From an uncultured Alphaproteobacteria bacterium (GTDB lineage Bacteria > Pseudomonadota > Alphaproteobacteria > RF32 > CAG-239), in NCBI GenBank assembly GCA_934276635.1, contig CAKQTH010000015.1:1-16835 (forward strand): 16,835 nt of DNA, in the 5' to 3' direction. The notes below the pieces were generated by a model. The model did no database searches and was not told where the DNA came from. It worked only from the letters and a program-made list of their open reading frames with translations. A program made the position numbers and the translations under genes. Of this stretch, positions 3,120 through 11,536 are shown piece by piece. The number at the start of each line of letters is the position of its first letter. Positions within the stretch are counted from its first letter, which is position 1.

Positions 3120-5573
3120 CTATTTTTTTGCCTCAATAATTTTTACGGCATCATCAAATGTCAGTTCTTCGGGCTTTTTGCCGCGCGGAATGGCATAGTT
3201 GTTTTTGCCGCATTTGATATAAAACCCGTAACGGCCCTTGCTTAATGTAATATCCGCACCACCTTTCGGATTTTTGCCCAAAACTTTGTCCGGCATTTTT
3301 TCTTTTGCATTTGCAAGCAACTCTTTTGCCCTCTCAACCGTAATATTAAAAATATTGTCAGGACCGGTCAAAGAACGAGATTTCATTCCCTGCTTGATAT
3401 ATTGGCCGAATTTTCCGATATTAATCTCAATTCCCTCACCGATGTCTTTCGGCAGATGAAGCAATGTATCGGCCTGTTCAAAGCTGATTTCTTCCGGTGA
3501 AATATTTTTCGGCAGCGGAGCTCTTTTCGGCTTTTCGGTCGTTGCGGTAGCATCTTCTCCGAGCTGCAAATAAAATCCGTACGGGCCTTTTTTCAGATAA
3601 ATATTCATACCGTCGGATTCGCCGAGCAGTTTGTTTTCGGCGCTTTGTGCCGCCGGAGAAAGCTGCTGTTCGTTTTGTCCTTCATCGGTCAGAGGCTTTG
3701 TATATTTACATTCTGGATAATTCGAGCAGCCCAAAAACGCTCCGAATTTTCCGAGTTTTATGCTGAGTTTGCCTTTTCCGCATTCCGGACAAATCCGCGG
3801 ATCTTTCCCGTCTTCACGCGGCGGAAACAGGTGATGCGACAGATATTCATCAATTTTTTCAATAACCTGAGAAACCTGAAGCGGCTTAACTTCATCAACA
3901 TTTTTCACAAATTTCACCCAAAATCCGTGAAGCAGCTTTTTCCACTCCATCTCCCCGTTCGAGATATCGTCAAGATGTTCTTCCAACTGTGCTGTAAAGT
4001 CATATTCCACATATTTTTTGAAGAAATTTTCCAAAAATACGGTAACAATGCGGCCTCTGTCTTCCGGAATAAAACGCGATTTTTCAAGCTTTACATATTT
4101 TCTTTCCTGCAAAACGCTGATAATCGACGCATATGTAGACGGACGACCGATGCCCAGCTCTTCAAGCCTTTTGACCAAACTTGCTTCGGTAAAGCGCGGA
4201 GGCGGAGTTGTAAAGTGTTGTTCCGGAACAATCGCGCCCTTATCAACATCTTCGCCTTTGTCTACATTCGGCAAAATTCTGTTTTCATCGTCTTCGTCGG
4301 ATTCGTCTTTGCTCTCAACATACAAGCGCAAAAATCCGTCAAACTCGATAACCTGACCGTTTGCACGCAGCAAAATGTTGTTGTCTTTCGAGACGGAATC
4401 AATCACAACCTTGTCCAAAACCGCCGGATTCATCTGGCAGGCAACCGTTCTTTTCCAAATCAGTTCATAAAGTTTGTATCCGTCCGAATCCAGTTTCAGC
4501 TCCATTTTTTTCGGAGTGTTCATCACATCTGACGGACGAATCGCCTCGTGTGCCTCTTGCGCGTTTTTAGACTTTGTTTTGTATTCTTTCGGCTGTTTCG
4601 GAAGATACGGTTCGCCGAAATATTTTACAATCGCATCACGGCAGGCCGAAATTGCCTCTTTTGAAAGGTTTACGGCATCGGTACGCATATATGTGATAAT
4701 ACCGTCTTCATAAAGCTTTTGCGCAACCTGCATGGTCTTTTTGGCCGAAAAGCGCAACTTTCTTGAAGCTTCCTGTTGCAATGTAGAAGTTGTAAACGGC
4801 GGTGCCGGATAGCGGTTGGCTTTTTTGCGCTCGACATTATCGATATGAAACTCCTGCGCCTCAATTTTGGCTTTGGCAGCCATTGCCGCCTCTTGTGAAT
4901 TGAGGTCGAATTTTTCGAGTTTTTTGCCGTCAAGCTTAATCAGATGAGATTTTATAAGAGCCTGTGTTTTGGTCAACAAATCAACATCTATCGTCCAATA
5001 TTCTTCCGGCTTGAATTTTTCTATTTCAATCTCTCTGTCGCAAATCAGGCGCAAAGCCACCGACTGAACTCTTCCGGCCGATTTTGAGCCAGGGAGTTTT
5101 CGCCACAAAACCGGAGACAATGTAAAACCGACCAAATAGTCAAGCGCGCGGCGAGCCATATATGCTGACACCAGATTTTCATCAATGGTACGCGGATTTT
5201 TGATTGCTTCGGTAATTGCCGACTTTGTAATTTCGTGAAATACAACGCGTTCGATTTTTTTATCTTTAATCTTTTTTCTGGCTTTGAGCTCTTCCAAAAT
5301 ATGCCATGCAATCGCTTCTCCCTCTCTATCAGGGTCCGATGCGAGTACAATCGTGTCACAGTCTTTGAGCGCCGCGATAATGTCATTAAGCCTTTTTTTG
5401 CCGCCGGCCGAAAGCTCCCATGTCATTGCAAAATCTTCATCAGGATTGACCGAACCGTCTTTGCTCGGCAAATCTCTGATATGCCCGAAGCTGGCCAAAA
5501 CCTTATAGTCGCTGCCCAAATATTTGTTGATTGTTTTTGCTTTTGCAGGAGATTCCACTATAACCAGTTTCAT
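3120..5573 (-). CDS. topA: DNA topoisomerase I
   Basis: Type IA topoisomerase that relaxes negative supercoils by passing one strand through a transient 5'-phosphotyrosine break. The 817-aa protein opens with the Toprim domain (VIVESPAKAKT near residue 4; DPDREGE at 80-86, the metal-binding acidic triad). The conserved SAGRVQSVALRLI is at 165-177, and GIITYMRTD at 291-299 carries the catalytic Tyr295. One four-cysteine zinc motif follows (C595, C598, C616, C622), then Gly/Tyr-Phe-rich C-terminal repeats (GPYGFY near 663, KFGQY near 721, RYGFY near 781). The chosen start has AAGGA seven bases upstream; a longer frame to 5630 would run into dprA and lacks this. It is the last gene of a plsY-dprA-topA operon, 10 bases after dprA, and its SD overlaps the dprA stop. 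Confidence 0.97.
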   Translation of the reverse strand: MKLVIVESPAKAKTINKYLGSDYKVLASFGHIRDLPSKDGSVNPDEDFAMTWELSAGGKKRLNDIIAALKDCDTIVLASDPDREGEAIAWHILEELKARKKIKDKKIERVVFHEITKSAITEAIKNPRTIDENLVSAYMARRALDYLVGFTLSPVLWRKLPGSKSAGRVQSVALRLICDREIEIEKFKPEEYWTIDVDLLTKTQALIKSHLIKLDGKKLEKFDLNSQEAAMAAKAKIEAQEFHIDNVERKKANRYPAPPFTTSTLQQEASRKLRFSAKKTMQVAQKLYEDGIITYMRTDAVNLSKEAISACRDAIVKYFGEPYLPKQPKEYKTKSKNAQEAHEAIRPSDVMNTPKKMELKLDSDGYKLYELIWKRTVACQMNPAVLDKVVIDSVSKDNNILLRANGQVIEFDGFLRLYVESKDESDEDDENRILPNVDKGEDVDKGAIVPEQHFTTPPPRFTEASLVKRLEELGIGRPSTYASIISVLQERKYVKLEKSRFIPEDRGRIVTVFLENFFKKYVEYDFTAQLEEHLDDISNGEMEWKKLLHGFWVKFVKNVDEVKPLQVSQVIEKIDEYLSHHLFPPREDGKDPRICPECGKGKLSIKLGKFGAFLGCSNYPECKYTKPLTDEGQNEQQLSPAAQSAENKLLGESDGMNIYLKKGPYGFYLQLGEDATATTEKPKRAPLPKNISPEEISFEQADTLLHLPKDIGEGIEINIGKFGQYIKQGMKSRSLTGPDNIFNITVERAKELLANAKEKMPDKVLGKNPKGGADITLSKGRYGFYIKCGKNNYAIPRGKKPEELTFDDAVKIIEAKK

Positions 5574-5583
5574 ATTTTTTTCC

Positions 5584-6711
5584 TTATCGTTTTTTTGCCA
5601 AAGCAACCTTGTTGCCGACCTGACGAACAATTTTTCCGCTCATTTCCATTTCAAGCAGGTTGAGCGAAACCTCAGCTCCGTCAAGGCCGCTGAGCCTAAT
5701 CAATTCATCAACATAAACACCTTCCGGAGTTATGAAATCAAGCAACCGATCTTGGTTCATCGGCTTTGTATTTTTTGGAATATCGTCATTATTTTCTTTG
5801 TTGTCAAGCACAATATCAAACAAAAGCTCATTCTTGTAAGTCTTTACGCTTTGATGTTTGCTGCCTGAAAGAACATTTATTATGTCTTCCGCGCTTTCGG
5901 TCAGATATGCGCCTTCTTTTATCAGATGATTCGGCCCCGATGATCTGTCATCAAGCGGAGAACCGGGAACGGCAAAAATCTCTCTACCCTGCTCCAACGC
6001 GGTTTTGGCCGTAATCAGAGAGCCGGAATGCATTGTTGCCTCAACAACCAATGTTGCACACGAAATTGCAGAAACTATTCTGTTTCGGCGAGGAAAATTT
6101 GATACCTGAGCTTTGGTTCCGAGCGGAAGTTCCGAAATCAAAACGCCCTGTCTGGCAATTTGTTCATAAAGTTCGCGATTTTCGGCCGGATATACCGTAT
6201 CGACGCCAGTGCCCAAAACCGCAATCGTCGGCCCGAGCTGATTTTTTGCATACATTGCTCCTTTGTGCGCCGCAGCATCGATTCCGCGCGCCATACCCGA
6301 GACAACGACAATATCGCTGTTTGTCAAATCATAGGCGATTTTCGAGGCGGTTTTTCTGCCCGCGACCGAGGCATTCCGAGCTCCGACAATCGATACCGAA
6401 AGCGGAAATTTCAATATCTCCGGATTGCCCAAAACATACAAAAGCGGCGGGCAATCATCAATATTTTTCAAATTCGGAGGATAATATTCATCATCGCGGC
6501 AGATAATATAAATTCCTTTTTTCCGCGCATTTTCAAATTCTTCAACAGCTTTTTGCCGTGGAAACTTTTGATATTTATCGCCCAAATTGCGCAAAGCTTC
6601 AGCCGCCGAGCCGAATTTTTCAGTCAGTTTATAAAAAGTTATCGGACCGACGCCGTCAGTATTTATAAGCTGCAGCCAGTCAAGAGTTTTTTCGTCCGAT
6701 ACGCTTGTCAT
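5584..6711 (-). CDS. dprA: DNA-processing protein DprA
   Basis: Loads RecA onto incoming single-stranded DNA during transformation and protects it; many non-competent bacteria also keep the gene. The 375-aa protein has an N-terminal helix-hairpin-helix-like part (INTDGVGP at 16-23) and a Rossmann fold with VGARNAS (109-115), SGMARGID (138-145), GTGVDTVYP (167-175) and FPRRNR (206-211). The motif HSGSLITA (228-235) follows. A C-terminal winged-helix domain (about 318-372) is separated by an Asn/Lys-rich linker. The order and length match full-size proteobacterial DprA. The start codon directly follows the plsY stop with no gap, and no good SD is seen, so translational coupling is likely. Confidence 0.96.
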   Translation of the reverse strand: MTSVSDEKTLDWLQLINTDGVGPITFYKLTEKFGSAAEALRNLGDKYQKFPRQKAVEEFENARKKGIYIICRDDEYYPPNLKNIDDCPPLLYVLGNPEILKFPLSVSIVGARNASVAGRKTASKIAYDLTNSDIVVVSGMARGIDAAAHKGAMYAKNQLGPTIAVLGTGVDTVYPAENRELYEQIARQGVLISELPLGTKAQVSNFPRRNRIVSAISCATLVVEATMHSGSLITAKTALEQGREIFAVPGSPLDDRSSGPNHLIKEGAYLTESAEDIINVLSGSKHQSVKTYKNELLFDIVLDNKENNDDIPKNTKPMNQDRLLDFITPEGVYVDELIRLSGLDGAEVSLNLLEMEMSGKIVRQVGNKVALAKKR

Positions 6712-7362
6712 TTATGCCTGCTTTTTCAGATGAATTTTGCTTTCCTGTCCGTTCAAAAGTCTTTTTATATTATCTTTGTGTCTGGCAATAACCAAAATTA
6801 CGATACCGAAATAAAACACGCAATATTCCGCCGGCAGCATAAGAAGAGCCAAAAATGGAACGCATGCCGCCGCGGTCAGCGCCGCCAGTGAAGAATATCT
6901 GAAGGTAAAAGCCATAAACAGCCAGATAAACAATGCAATAAGAGCCAGCGGCCAGCTCATAATCAAAATCAAGCCGAACGCGGAAGCAACTCCCTTGCCG
7001 CCCTTAAAATCGAGCCATACCGGAAAATTGTGTCCGATAACGCCCATGGACCCGGCCAAAAGCCCGCATACAACATCAAACCTTGCATCAATCCCGAAGA
7101 AATCATAAGAAACATTCGGGGCGATTATATATGCCAGATATGCCGCGATTCCCGCCTTGAAAGCATCAAGAAGAACGGTCAGCAGCGCAAGAGCTTTGTT
7201 TCCGGTACGCAAAACATTTGTCGCTCCGATATTGCCCGAGCCGATTTTGCGAATATCACCGTATCCGGCAAGCCTTGTCAAGACAAGCCCGAACGGGATT
7301 GAACCGAGAATATATCCGCACAAAGCCGATATAAACAACATATTGCAATAACATTGGCACAT
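6712..7362 (-). CDS. plsY: Acyl-phosphate:glycerol-3-phosphate acyltransferase PlsY
   Basis: Integral membrane enzyme that transfers the acyl group of acyl-phosphate to glycerol-3-phosphate, making lysophosphatidic acid, the first step of phospholipid synthesis. The 216-aa sequence shows the three PlsY motifs: GSIPFGLVLTR (20-30), GSGNIGATNV (41-50), and GHNFPVWLDFKGGKGVAS (110-127). Hydrophobic segments lie between them. The start at 7362 is supported by GAGGAG (complement of 7370-7375) seven bases upstream; it gives an unusual Cys-rich N-terminus (MCQCYCNM), and a second Met eight residues in is an alternative. It leads the minus-strand operon and is divergent from pyrH. Confidence 0.96.
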   Translation of the reverse strand: MCQCYCNMLFISALCGYILGSIPFGLVLTRLAGYGDIRKIGSGNIGATNVLRTGNKALALLTVLLDAFKAGIAAYLAYIIAPNVSYDFFGIDARFDVVCGLLAGSMGVIGHNFPVWLDFKGGKGVASAFGLILIMSWPLALIALFIWLFMAFTFRYSSLAALTAAACVPFLALLMLPAEYCVFYFGIVILVIARHKDNIKRLLNGQESKIHLKKQA

Positions 7363-7544
7363 AAGATTTCTCCTCTAAAAAAGTCAATTTATAATTTTAT
7401 TAAGGCTAAATGCACATTTTTTCAATCTTTTTTTCTTTTTTATACGCATAACGCAAAAAAAATGTAGAAAAGTAAAAAAAATACTGGCGATTGCACTATA
7501 TTATCTAGTAATATGAGGCATAATTGTGATTGCAGGGAAAAATT
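7363..7544. promoter_or_regulatory. Divergent intergenic region plsY/pyrH
   Basis: This 182-bp AT-rich gap must hold the start signals of both the plsY-dprA-topA and the pyrH operon. The ribosome binding sites are clear: GAGGAG for plsY on the minus strand, and AGGGA (7534-7538) for pyrH. Candidate promoter hexamers exist (for example TTGCAC at 7491-7496), but none has a convincing partner at 16-18 bp, so I assign no promoter. Long T and A tracts at 7420-7480 are notable. I see no riboswitch. Confidence 0.5.
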
Positions 7545-8255
7545 ATGACACAAACATACAAAAGAATTTTGCTCAAACTTTCCGGCGAAGGACTCAAAGG
7601 AGACAAAGGATTCGGCGTGTCGTACAGTGTGATTTCGTCTCTTGCCGAACAAATTAAACACCTTGTGGAAAAAGGCGTTCAGATATGCGTTGTTGTCGGC
7701 GGCGGAAATTTTTGCCGCGGAGCAAAAGAGGCTGAAAAAGGTATGAACCGCACAACCGCCGACCAAATCGGCATGCTGGCAACGGTGATGAATTCGCTCT
7801 ATCTGCAAACCGCGCTTGAAGAAACCGGAGTGCAGACAAAAGTTATGTCCGGTATCGAAATGCCGAAAGTCTGCGAACCGTATATATATAATAATGCCAT
7901 AAAATATCTTGCCGAAAACAAGGTCATAATTTTTGCCGCCGGAACCGGAAATCCGTATTTTACAACCGATACCGGCGCGGTTTTGCGCGCGCTTGAAATG
8001 CATTGCGACATTATGTTTAAGGCAACTCAGGTTGACGGAATTTATGACAGCGATCCGCATACAAACAAAAACGCTCGTAAATACCTTCAAATTTCACACA
8101 ACGATTATATCAGGCAACAGCTGAAAGTTCTTGATATTGCAGCTGTTTCGCTGGCTAAAGAAAATAATCTTCCGATTGCGGTGTTTGCTCAAAAAGACAA
8201 CAGTTCGATTGAAAACGCCGTGTTCGGAAAATCTGATGTTTCAATAATAAAATAG
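7545..8255 (+). CDS. pyrH: Uridylate kinase
   Basis: Phosphorylates UMP to UDP in pyrimidine nucleotide synthesis; a hexameric cytosolic enzyme of the amino-acid-kinase fold. The 236-aa protein shows KRILLKLSGEGL (6-17) with the ATP-phosphate-binding Lys and Gly, VVGGGNFCRG (50-59), GTGNPYFTTDTGA (133-145) in the UMP site, and TQVDGIYDSDP (161-171). Length is normal. The ATG at 7545 is preceded at the right distance by AGGGA. An in-frame TTG at 7530 would add five residues but overlaps no SD. It starts the long plus-strand operon. In many alphaproteobacteria rpsB-tsf precede pyrH; here the divergent plsY gene takes that place. Confidence 0.97.
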   Translation: MTQTYKRILLKLSGEGLKGDKGFGVSYSVISSLAEQIKHLVEKGVQICVVVGGGNFCRGAKEAEKGMNRTTADQIGMLATVMNSLYLQTALEETGVQTKVMSGIEMPKVCEPYIYNNAIKYLAENKVIIFAAGTGNPYFTTDTGAVLRALEMHCDIMFKATQVDGIYDSDPHTNKNARKYLQISHNDYIRQQLKVLDIAAVSLAKENNLPIAVFAQKDNSSIENAVFGKSDVSIIK

Positions 8256-8265
8256 AGGAAATAAT

Positions 8266-8829
8266 ATGTCTGATTTTAATGAAATAAAAAATGATACAAA
8301 AACAAGAATGGACAAGACCATCGAGTCTTTGAAAGCTGATTTCGGCGGGCTTCGCGCCGGACGCGCACACGCCAGCCTTTTGGACGGCATTATGGTTGAG
8401 GCATACGGAAGTATGACCCCGCTGTCTCAGGTCGGAACAGTCAGCGTTCCCGATGCCAGAACCTTGTCGGTCAGCGTGTGGGATAGAAGTTTGGCCAAAA
8501 CCGTTGAAAAAGCTCTGCGTGAATCTGATTTGGGGCTCAATCCGGCTTCTGACGGACAGCTTATTCGTATTCCGATTCCGCCGCTTTCGGAAGAAAGAAG
8601 AAAAGAACTGGTTAAAATCGCCGGAAAATATTCGGAACAGAACAAAGTTGCGGTTCGCAATATCCGCCGCGATGCTTTAGACGAGATTAAAAAGCTCAAA
8701 AAAGACAACCAGATTTCCGAAGATGAGGAAAAAAGATTTGAAAATGAAATCCAAAAACTGACCGATGAAGCCATCAAAAAAATTGATGAAGCTTTCGCAT
8801 CTAAAGAAAAAGACATTATGCAGGTATAA
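8266..8829 (+). CDS. frr: Ribosome recycling factor
   Basis: Together with EF-G it splits the post-termination ribosome for reuse. The 187-aa length is typical. The sequence shows the RAGRAHASLLDGI segment (31-43), the VSVPDARTLSV region of the small domain, and the two long charged helices of the C-terminus with the conserved VAVRNIRRDA. The start has GAGGAA (8255-8260) overlapping the last base of the pyrH stop, so the two genes are 10 bases apart and tightly linked. pyrH-frr is one of the most conserved bacterial gene pairs. Confidence 0.97.
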   Translation: MSDFNEIKNDTKTRMDKTIESLKADFGGLRAGRAHASLLDGIMVEAYGSMTPLSQVGTVSVPDARTLSVSVWDRSLAKTVEKALRESDLGLNPASDGQLIRIPIPPLSEERRKELVKIAGKYSEQNKVAVRNIRRDALDEIKKLKKDNQISEDEEKRFENEIQKLTDEAIKKIDEAFASKEKDIMQV

Positions 8830-8842
8830 TCGGGGCAAAAAA

Positions 8843-9553
8843 TTGAGTACTCAGAACAATATGCCCGAGCATATCGCCATAATTATGGACGGAAACCGCC
8901 GTTGGGCAAAAAAACGCGGACTGCCGAGCTCCGTCGGTCACAAAAAAGGAGCCGATGCACTGGTTGATTTGGCAAAAAAAGCCAACAATGCCGGACTGAA
9001 ATATATGACGGTGTATGCTTTTTCGACCGAAAATTGGAACAGAAGCGCAGAAGAAGTCGATGCCTTGATGAATCTATTGCGCGAATATCTGGACAGCGGA
9101 CTTGAAAAAATAAAACAAGACAATGTGCGGATTGTGTTTATCGGACAAAGAGATATGCTTGCGCCCGATATCGTCAAAAAAATGCAAAAAATTGAATTTG
9201 AAAGCGAAAACAACAGCGGAATGACGCTGTGCATCGCGCTCAGCTACGGCTCAAGGCAAGAGATTGCGACGGCCGCGCAAAAAATCGCCCAACTTGTAAA
9301 AAACGGTGATATCTCAATTAAAGATATTGATGTTAAGTTATTTTCTGATATGCTCTACACAGCTTTAATTCCGGATCCGGATATGCTCATCAGAACCGGC
9401 GGAGAACAACGGATAAGCAACTATCTTTTGTGGCAGCTTGCATACACCGAGTTCTTTTTTACGGACACATTCTGGCCTGATTTTGACTATTCGGAGATGG
9501 AAAAAATTGTTGCTCAATACACTCAAAGGGAGAGAAGATATGGCAAAAACTAA
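8843..9553 (+). CDS. uppS: Isoprenyl (undecaprenyl) diphosphate synthase
   Basis: Cis-prenyltransferase that elongates farnesyl diphosphate with isopentenyl diphosphate to undecaprenyl diphosphate, the lipid carrier for peptidoglycan and O-antigen. With a TTG start the protein has 236 aa. Seen in the sequence are HIAIIMDGNRRWAKKRG (10-26) with catalytic Asp16, AFSTENWNRS, ALSYGSRQEI, and PDPDMLIRTGGEQRISNYLL near the C-terminus. The TTG at 8843 has GGGG six bases ahead (8832-8835); the alternative ATG at 8861 (MPEHIA) lacks any ribosome binding site but would also give a complete enzyme. A longer frame from 8765 would overlap frr and is rejected. Its 3' end overlaps cdsA by 14 bases. Confidence 0.94.
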   Translation: MSTQNNMPEHIAIIMDGNRRWAKKRGLPSSVGHKKGADALVDLAKKANNAGLKYMTVYAFSTENWNRSAEEVDALMNLLREYLDSGLEKIKQDNVRIVFIGQRDMLAPDIVKKMQKIEFESENNSGMTLCIALSYGSRQEIATAAQKIAQLVKNGDISIKDIDVKLFSDMLYTALIPDPDMLIRTGGEQRISNYLLWQLAYTEFFFTDTFWPDFDYSEMEKIVAQYTQRERRYGKN

Positions 9554-10349
9554 TATGAACTCTATAACAAAAAGAATTTTGGCAGCACTGGTGATGGTTC
9601 CCGTAACCGTTTTGGTGTTGTATGAAGGATATCCGCTGATGGACGCGTTTGTTTTGTGCATCGGCGCAGCTCTGGCCTGGGAATGGACAAATATGGCGGC
9701 AAAGAAAAATCAGGCAGTTTATGCCCTTTCATATATGCTGGCACTGGTCTGCTCAACGATGATATATGCCACAAACGCGACAATCGCATTTATTGCCGCG
9801 CTCACGCTTTTTGTTTGGTTTAAGGCAAGAAAAGAAGAAAACAGAAAACTGCTTACCCTAGGCGTTGTATACATTTCCGTATGCGCCGGCGCCCTGCTCT
9901 GGACATATTATGTAATCGGCTTTATCGGAACACTGTGGTTCTTCTTAATGGTATGGAGCGTTGATGTCGGCGGATATATCGTCGGCTCAAACCTCAAAGG
10001 CCCGAAACTGGCTCCGAAAATCAGCCCGAACAAAACATGGTCAGGCTTGTTCGGAGGCGTTTTGCTCTCTTCTACCGTAAGCATTTTGTTCTTTACGATT
10101 TTGAACAGCATCAGCGGAAAGCCGCAAGATTGGGAAGCACAAAGATTTTTTGCCATTGTGGCTGCCTGCATTGCAGTAATCGAACAATGCGGAGATTTAA
10201 TTGAATCTGCAATCAAACGCCATTGCGGAGTTAAGGATTCCAGCTCGATTATCCCCGGACACGGCGGCGTATTTGACCGCGTAGACGGGCTGATTTTTGC
10301 GGCACCTTTCGTATATTTCTTCTTCAATTATGCCCTGTGGCGTTTTTAG
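9540..10349 (+). CDS. cdsA: Phosphatidate cytidylyltransferase (CDP-diacylglycerol synthase)
   Basis: Membrane enzyme that makes CDP-diacylglycerol from phosphatidate and CTP, the branch point to phosphatidylethanolamine and phosphatidylglycerol. The 269-aa protein has several hydrophobic helices and ends with the family signature SAIKRHCGVKDSSS...PGHGGVFDRVDG, including the K-D and D-R-x-D residues that bind metal and substrate. Upstream in the sequence, KISPNKTWSG is also typical. The ATG at 9540 lies behind AGGGAGAG and overlaps the end of uppS; a longer frame inside uppS is not used. The gene fits with plsY across the divergent region as part of phospholipid synthesis. Confidence 0.97.
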   Translation: MAKTNMNSITKRILAALVMVPVTVLVLYEGYPLMDAFVLCIGAALAWEWTNMAAKKNQAVYALSYMLALVCSTMIYATNATIAFIAALTLFVWFKARKEENRKLLTLGVVYISVCAGALLWTYYVIGFIGTLWFFLMVWSVDVGGYIVGSNLKGPKLAPKISPNKTWSGLFGGVLLSSTVSILFFTILNSISGKPQDWEAQRFFAIVAACIAVIEQCGDLIESAIKRHCGVKDSSSIIPGHGGVFDRVDGLIFAAPFVYFFFNYALWRF

Positions 10350-10361
10350 GATTGAAACAAA

Positions 10362-11498
10362 ATGGAAATCTTAACTAATATAGTCTATTATATAATTCCG
10401 TTTATTTTCCTGCTCGGTGTTCTTGTTTTCGTGCACGAACTCGGGCATTTTGCTGTTGCCCGCCTGAGCGGAGTTTCGGTCAGCGCGTTTTCTATCGGCT
10501 TTGGAAAAAAGCTTTGGAGCAGAACTGACAAGCACGGAACGGAATGGACCATTTCCGCCATTCCCTTGGGCGGATATTGCCAGTTTTTGGGCGATGCTGA
10601 CGCATCTTCCACAACATCTTTGGCCGAGTTAAAAGAAAAACTTTCGGAAGAGGAAAGGAAATCTTCATTTTTATTTCAGGCGCCGTGGAAAAAGCTGCTG
10701 ATTGCCATTGCTGGCCCTGCTTCAAACTATCTGTTTGCAATTTTGATTTTTGCTTCAATCTTCTATTTTGCCGGACAGATTAATTTTCCTCCGGTTGTCG
10801 GAGAGGTTATAAAAGACAGCCCGGCAGAAGCCGCAATGTTGCAAAAAGGCGACCGAATTCTTTCGATTAACGGACATGCAATATCAGACTTTTCGGATAT
10901 TAATGTTGAAGTAAGTATGGCTGTTGACGGAAATGTAAATCTTGAAATTTTGCGCGATGAACAAACCATCAATGTTCCGCTCGAGCTCAGAGAGATTGAA
11001 GTTCAGGAAAGCGACGGAACAACCAACCGCCGCCCGATGATAGGCATAAAATCAGTTTCTTCTTATGAAATTGTCCGCGAAAATTACGGATTTTGGAAAT
11101 CGCTGTATATGGCCTGCCAAAAATCATGGGGTATTACAACCGCAACCCTTCGCGGCCTCGGACAAATGATAACAGGCGACCGCAGCAGCGATGAGATTGG
11201 CGGGATTATCAGAATCGCAGAGATGAGCGGCGATATTTCAAAAACCAACGATGTACTTGATTTTGTGATATTTATGGCGATTCTCTCCATTAATCTGGGG
11301 TTAATTAACCTGTTTCCAATTCCGGCGCTCGACGGCGGACATATTGTATTCTGCCTGATTGAGATGATTACAGGAAAAGAAATTAATGAAAACGCAAAAA
11401 TGTGGATGTTCAAAATCGGCCTCGGATTGATTTTGGCGTTGATGATTTTTGCAACATGGAACGATATTGTTCATCTGTTTAACCGGTGGTTTTCATAA
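10362..11498 (+). CDS. rseP: Site-2 metalloprotease RseP (regulator of sigma-E protease)
   Basis: Zinc protease of the inner membrane that cleaves within membrane helices, releasing sigma-E-type factors from their anti-sigma factors during envelope stress and clearing remnant signal peptides. The 378-aa protein shows HELGH at 25-29 in the first helix and the LDG motif (PALDGGH, 321-327) that supplies the third zinc ligand. Between them is one PDZ domain at about 145-225 (KGDRILSINGHAI). E. coli RseP has two PDZ domains and about 450 residues; the single-PDZ form is common elsewhere. The gene follows cdsA by 12 bases. The dxr gene that often lies between them in proteobacteria is absent. Confidence 0.95.
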   Translation: MEILTNIVYYIIPFIFLLGVLVFVHELGHFAVARLSGVSVSAFSIGFGKKLWSRTDKHGTEWTISAIPLGGYCQFLGDADASSTTSLAELKEKLSEEERKSSFLFQAPWKKLLIAIAGPASNYLFAILIFASIFYFAGQINFPPVVGEVIKDSPAEAAMLQKGDRILSINGHAISDFSDINVEVSMAVDGNVNLEILRDEQTINVPLELREIEVQESDGTTNRRPMIGIKSVSSYEIVRENYGFWKSLYMACQKSWGITTATLRGLGQMITGDRSSDEIGGIIRIAEMSGDISKTNDVLDFVIFMAILSINLGLINLFPIPALDGGHIVFCLIEMITGKEINENAKMWMFKIGLGLILALMIFATWNDIVHLFNRWFS

Positions 11499-11536
11499 AT
11501 CATCGCTTTGTTTTGATATAACAAAAGGAAATGACA

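Noticed and set aside
3645..4532. 295-codon ORF antisense to topA
   Set aside because: Shadow of topA, with Phe/Arg-rich composition typical of the opposite strand of Lys/Glu-rich coding sequence.
6160..6891. 243-codon ORF antisense to dprA and plsY
   Set aside because: It spans the junction of two well-supported genes on the other strand and has no recognisable domain.
7440..8090. 216-codon minus-strand ORF over the start of pyrH
   Set aside because: Antisense shadow of pyrH; the motifs of uridylate kinase are on the plus strand.
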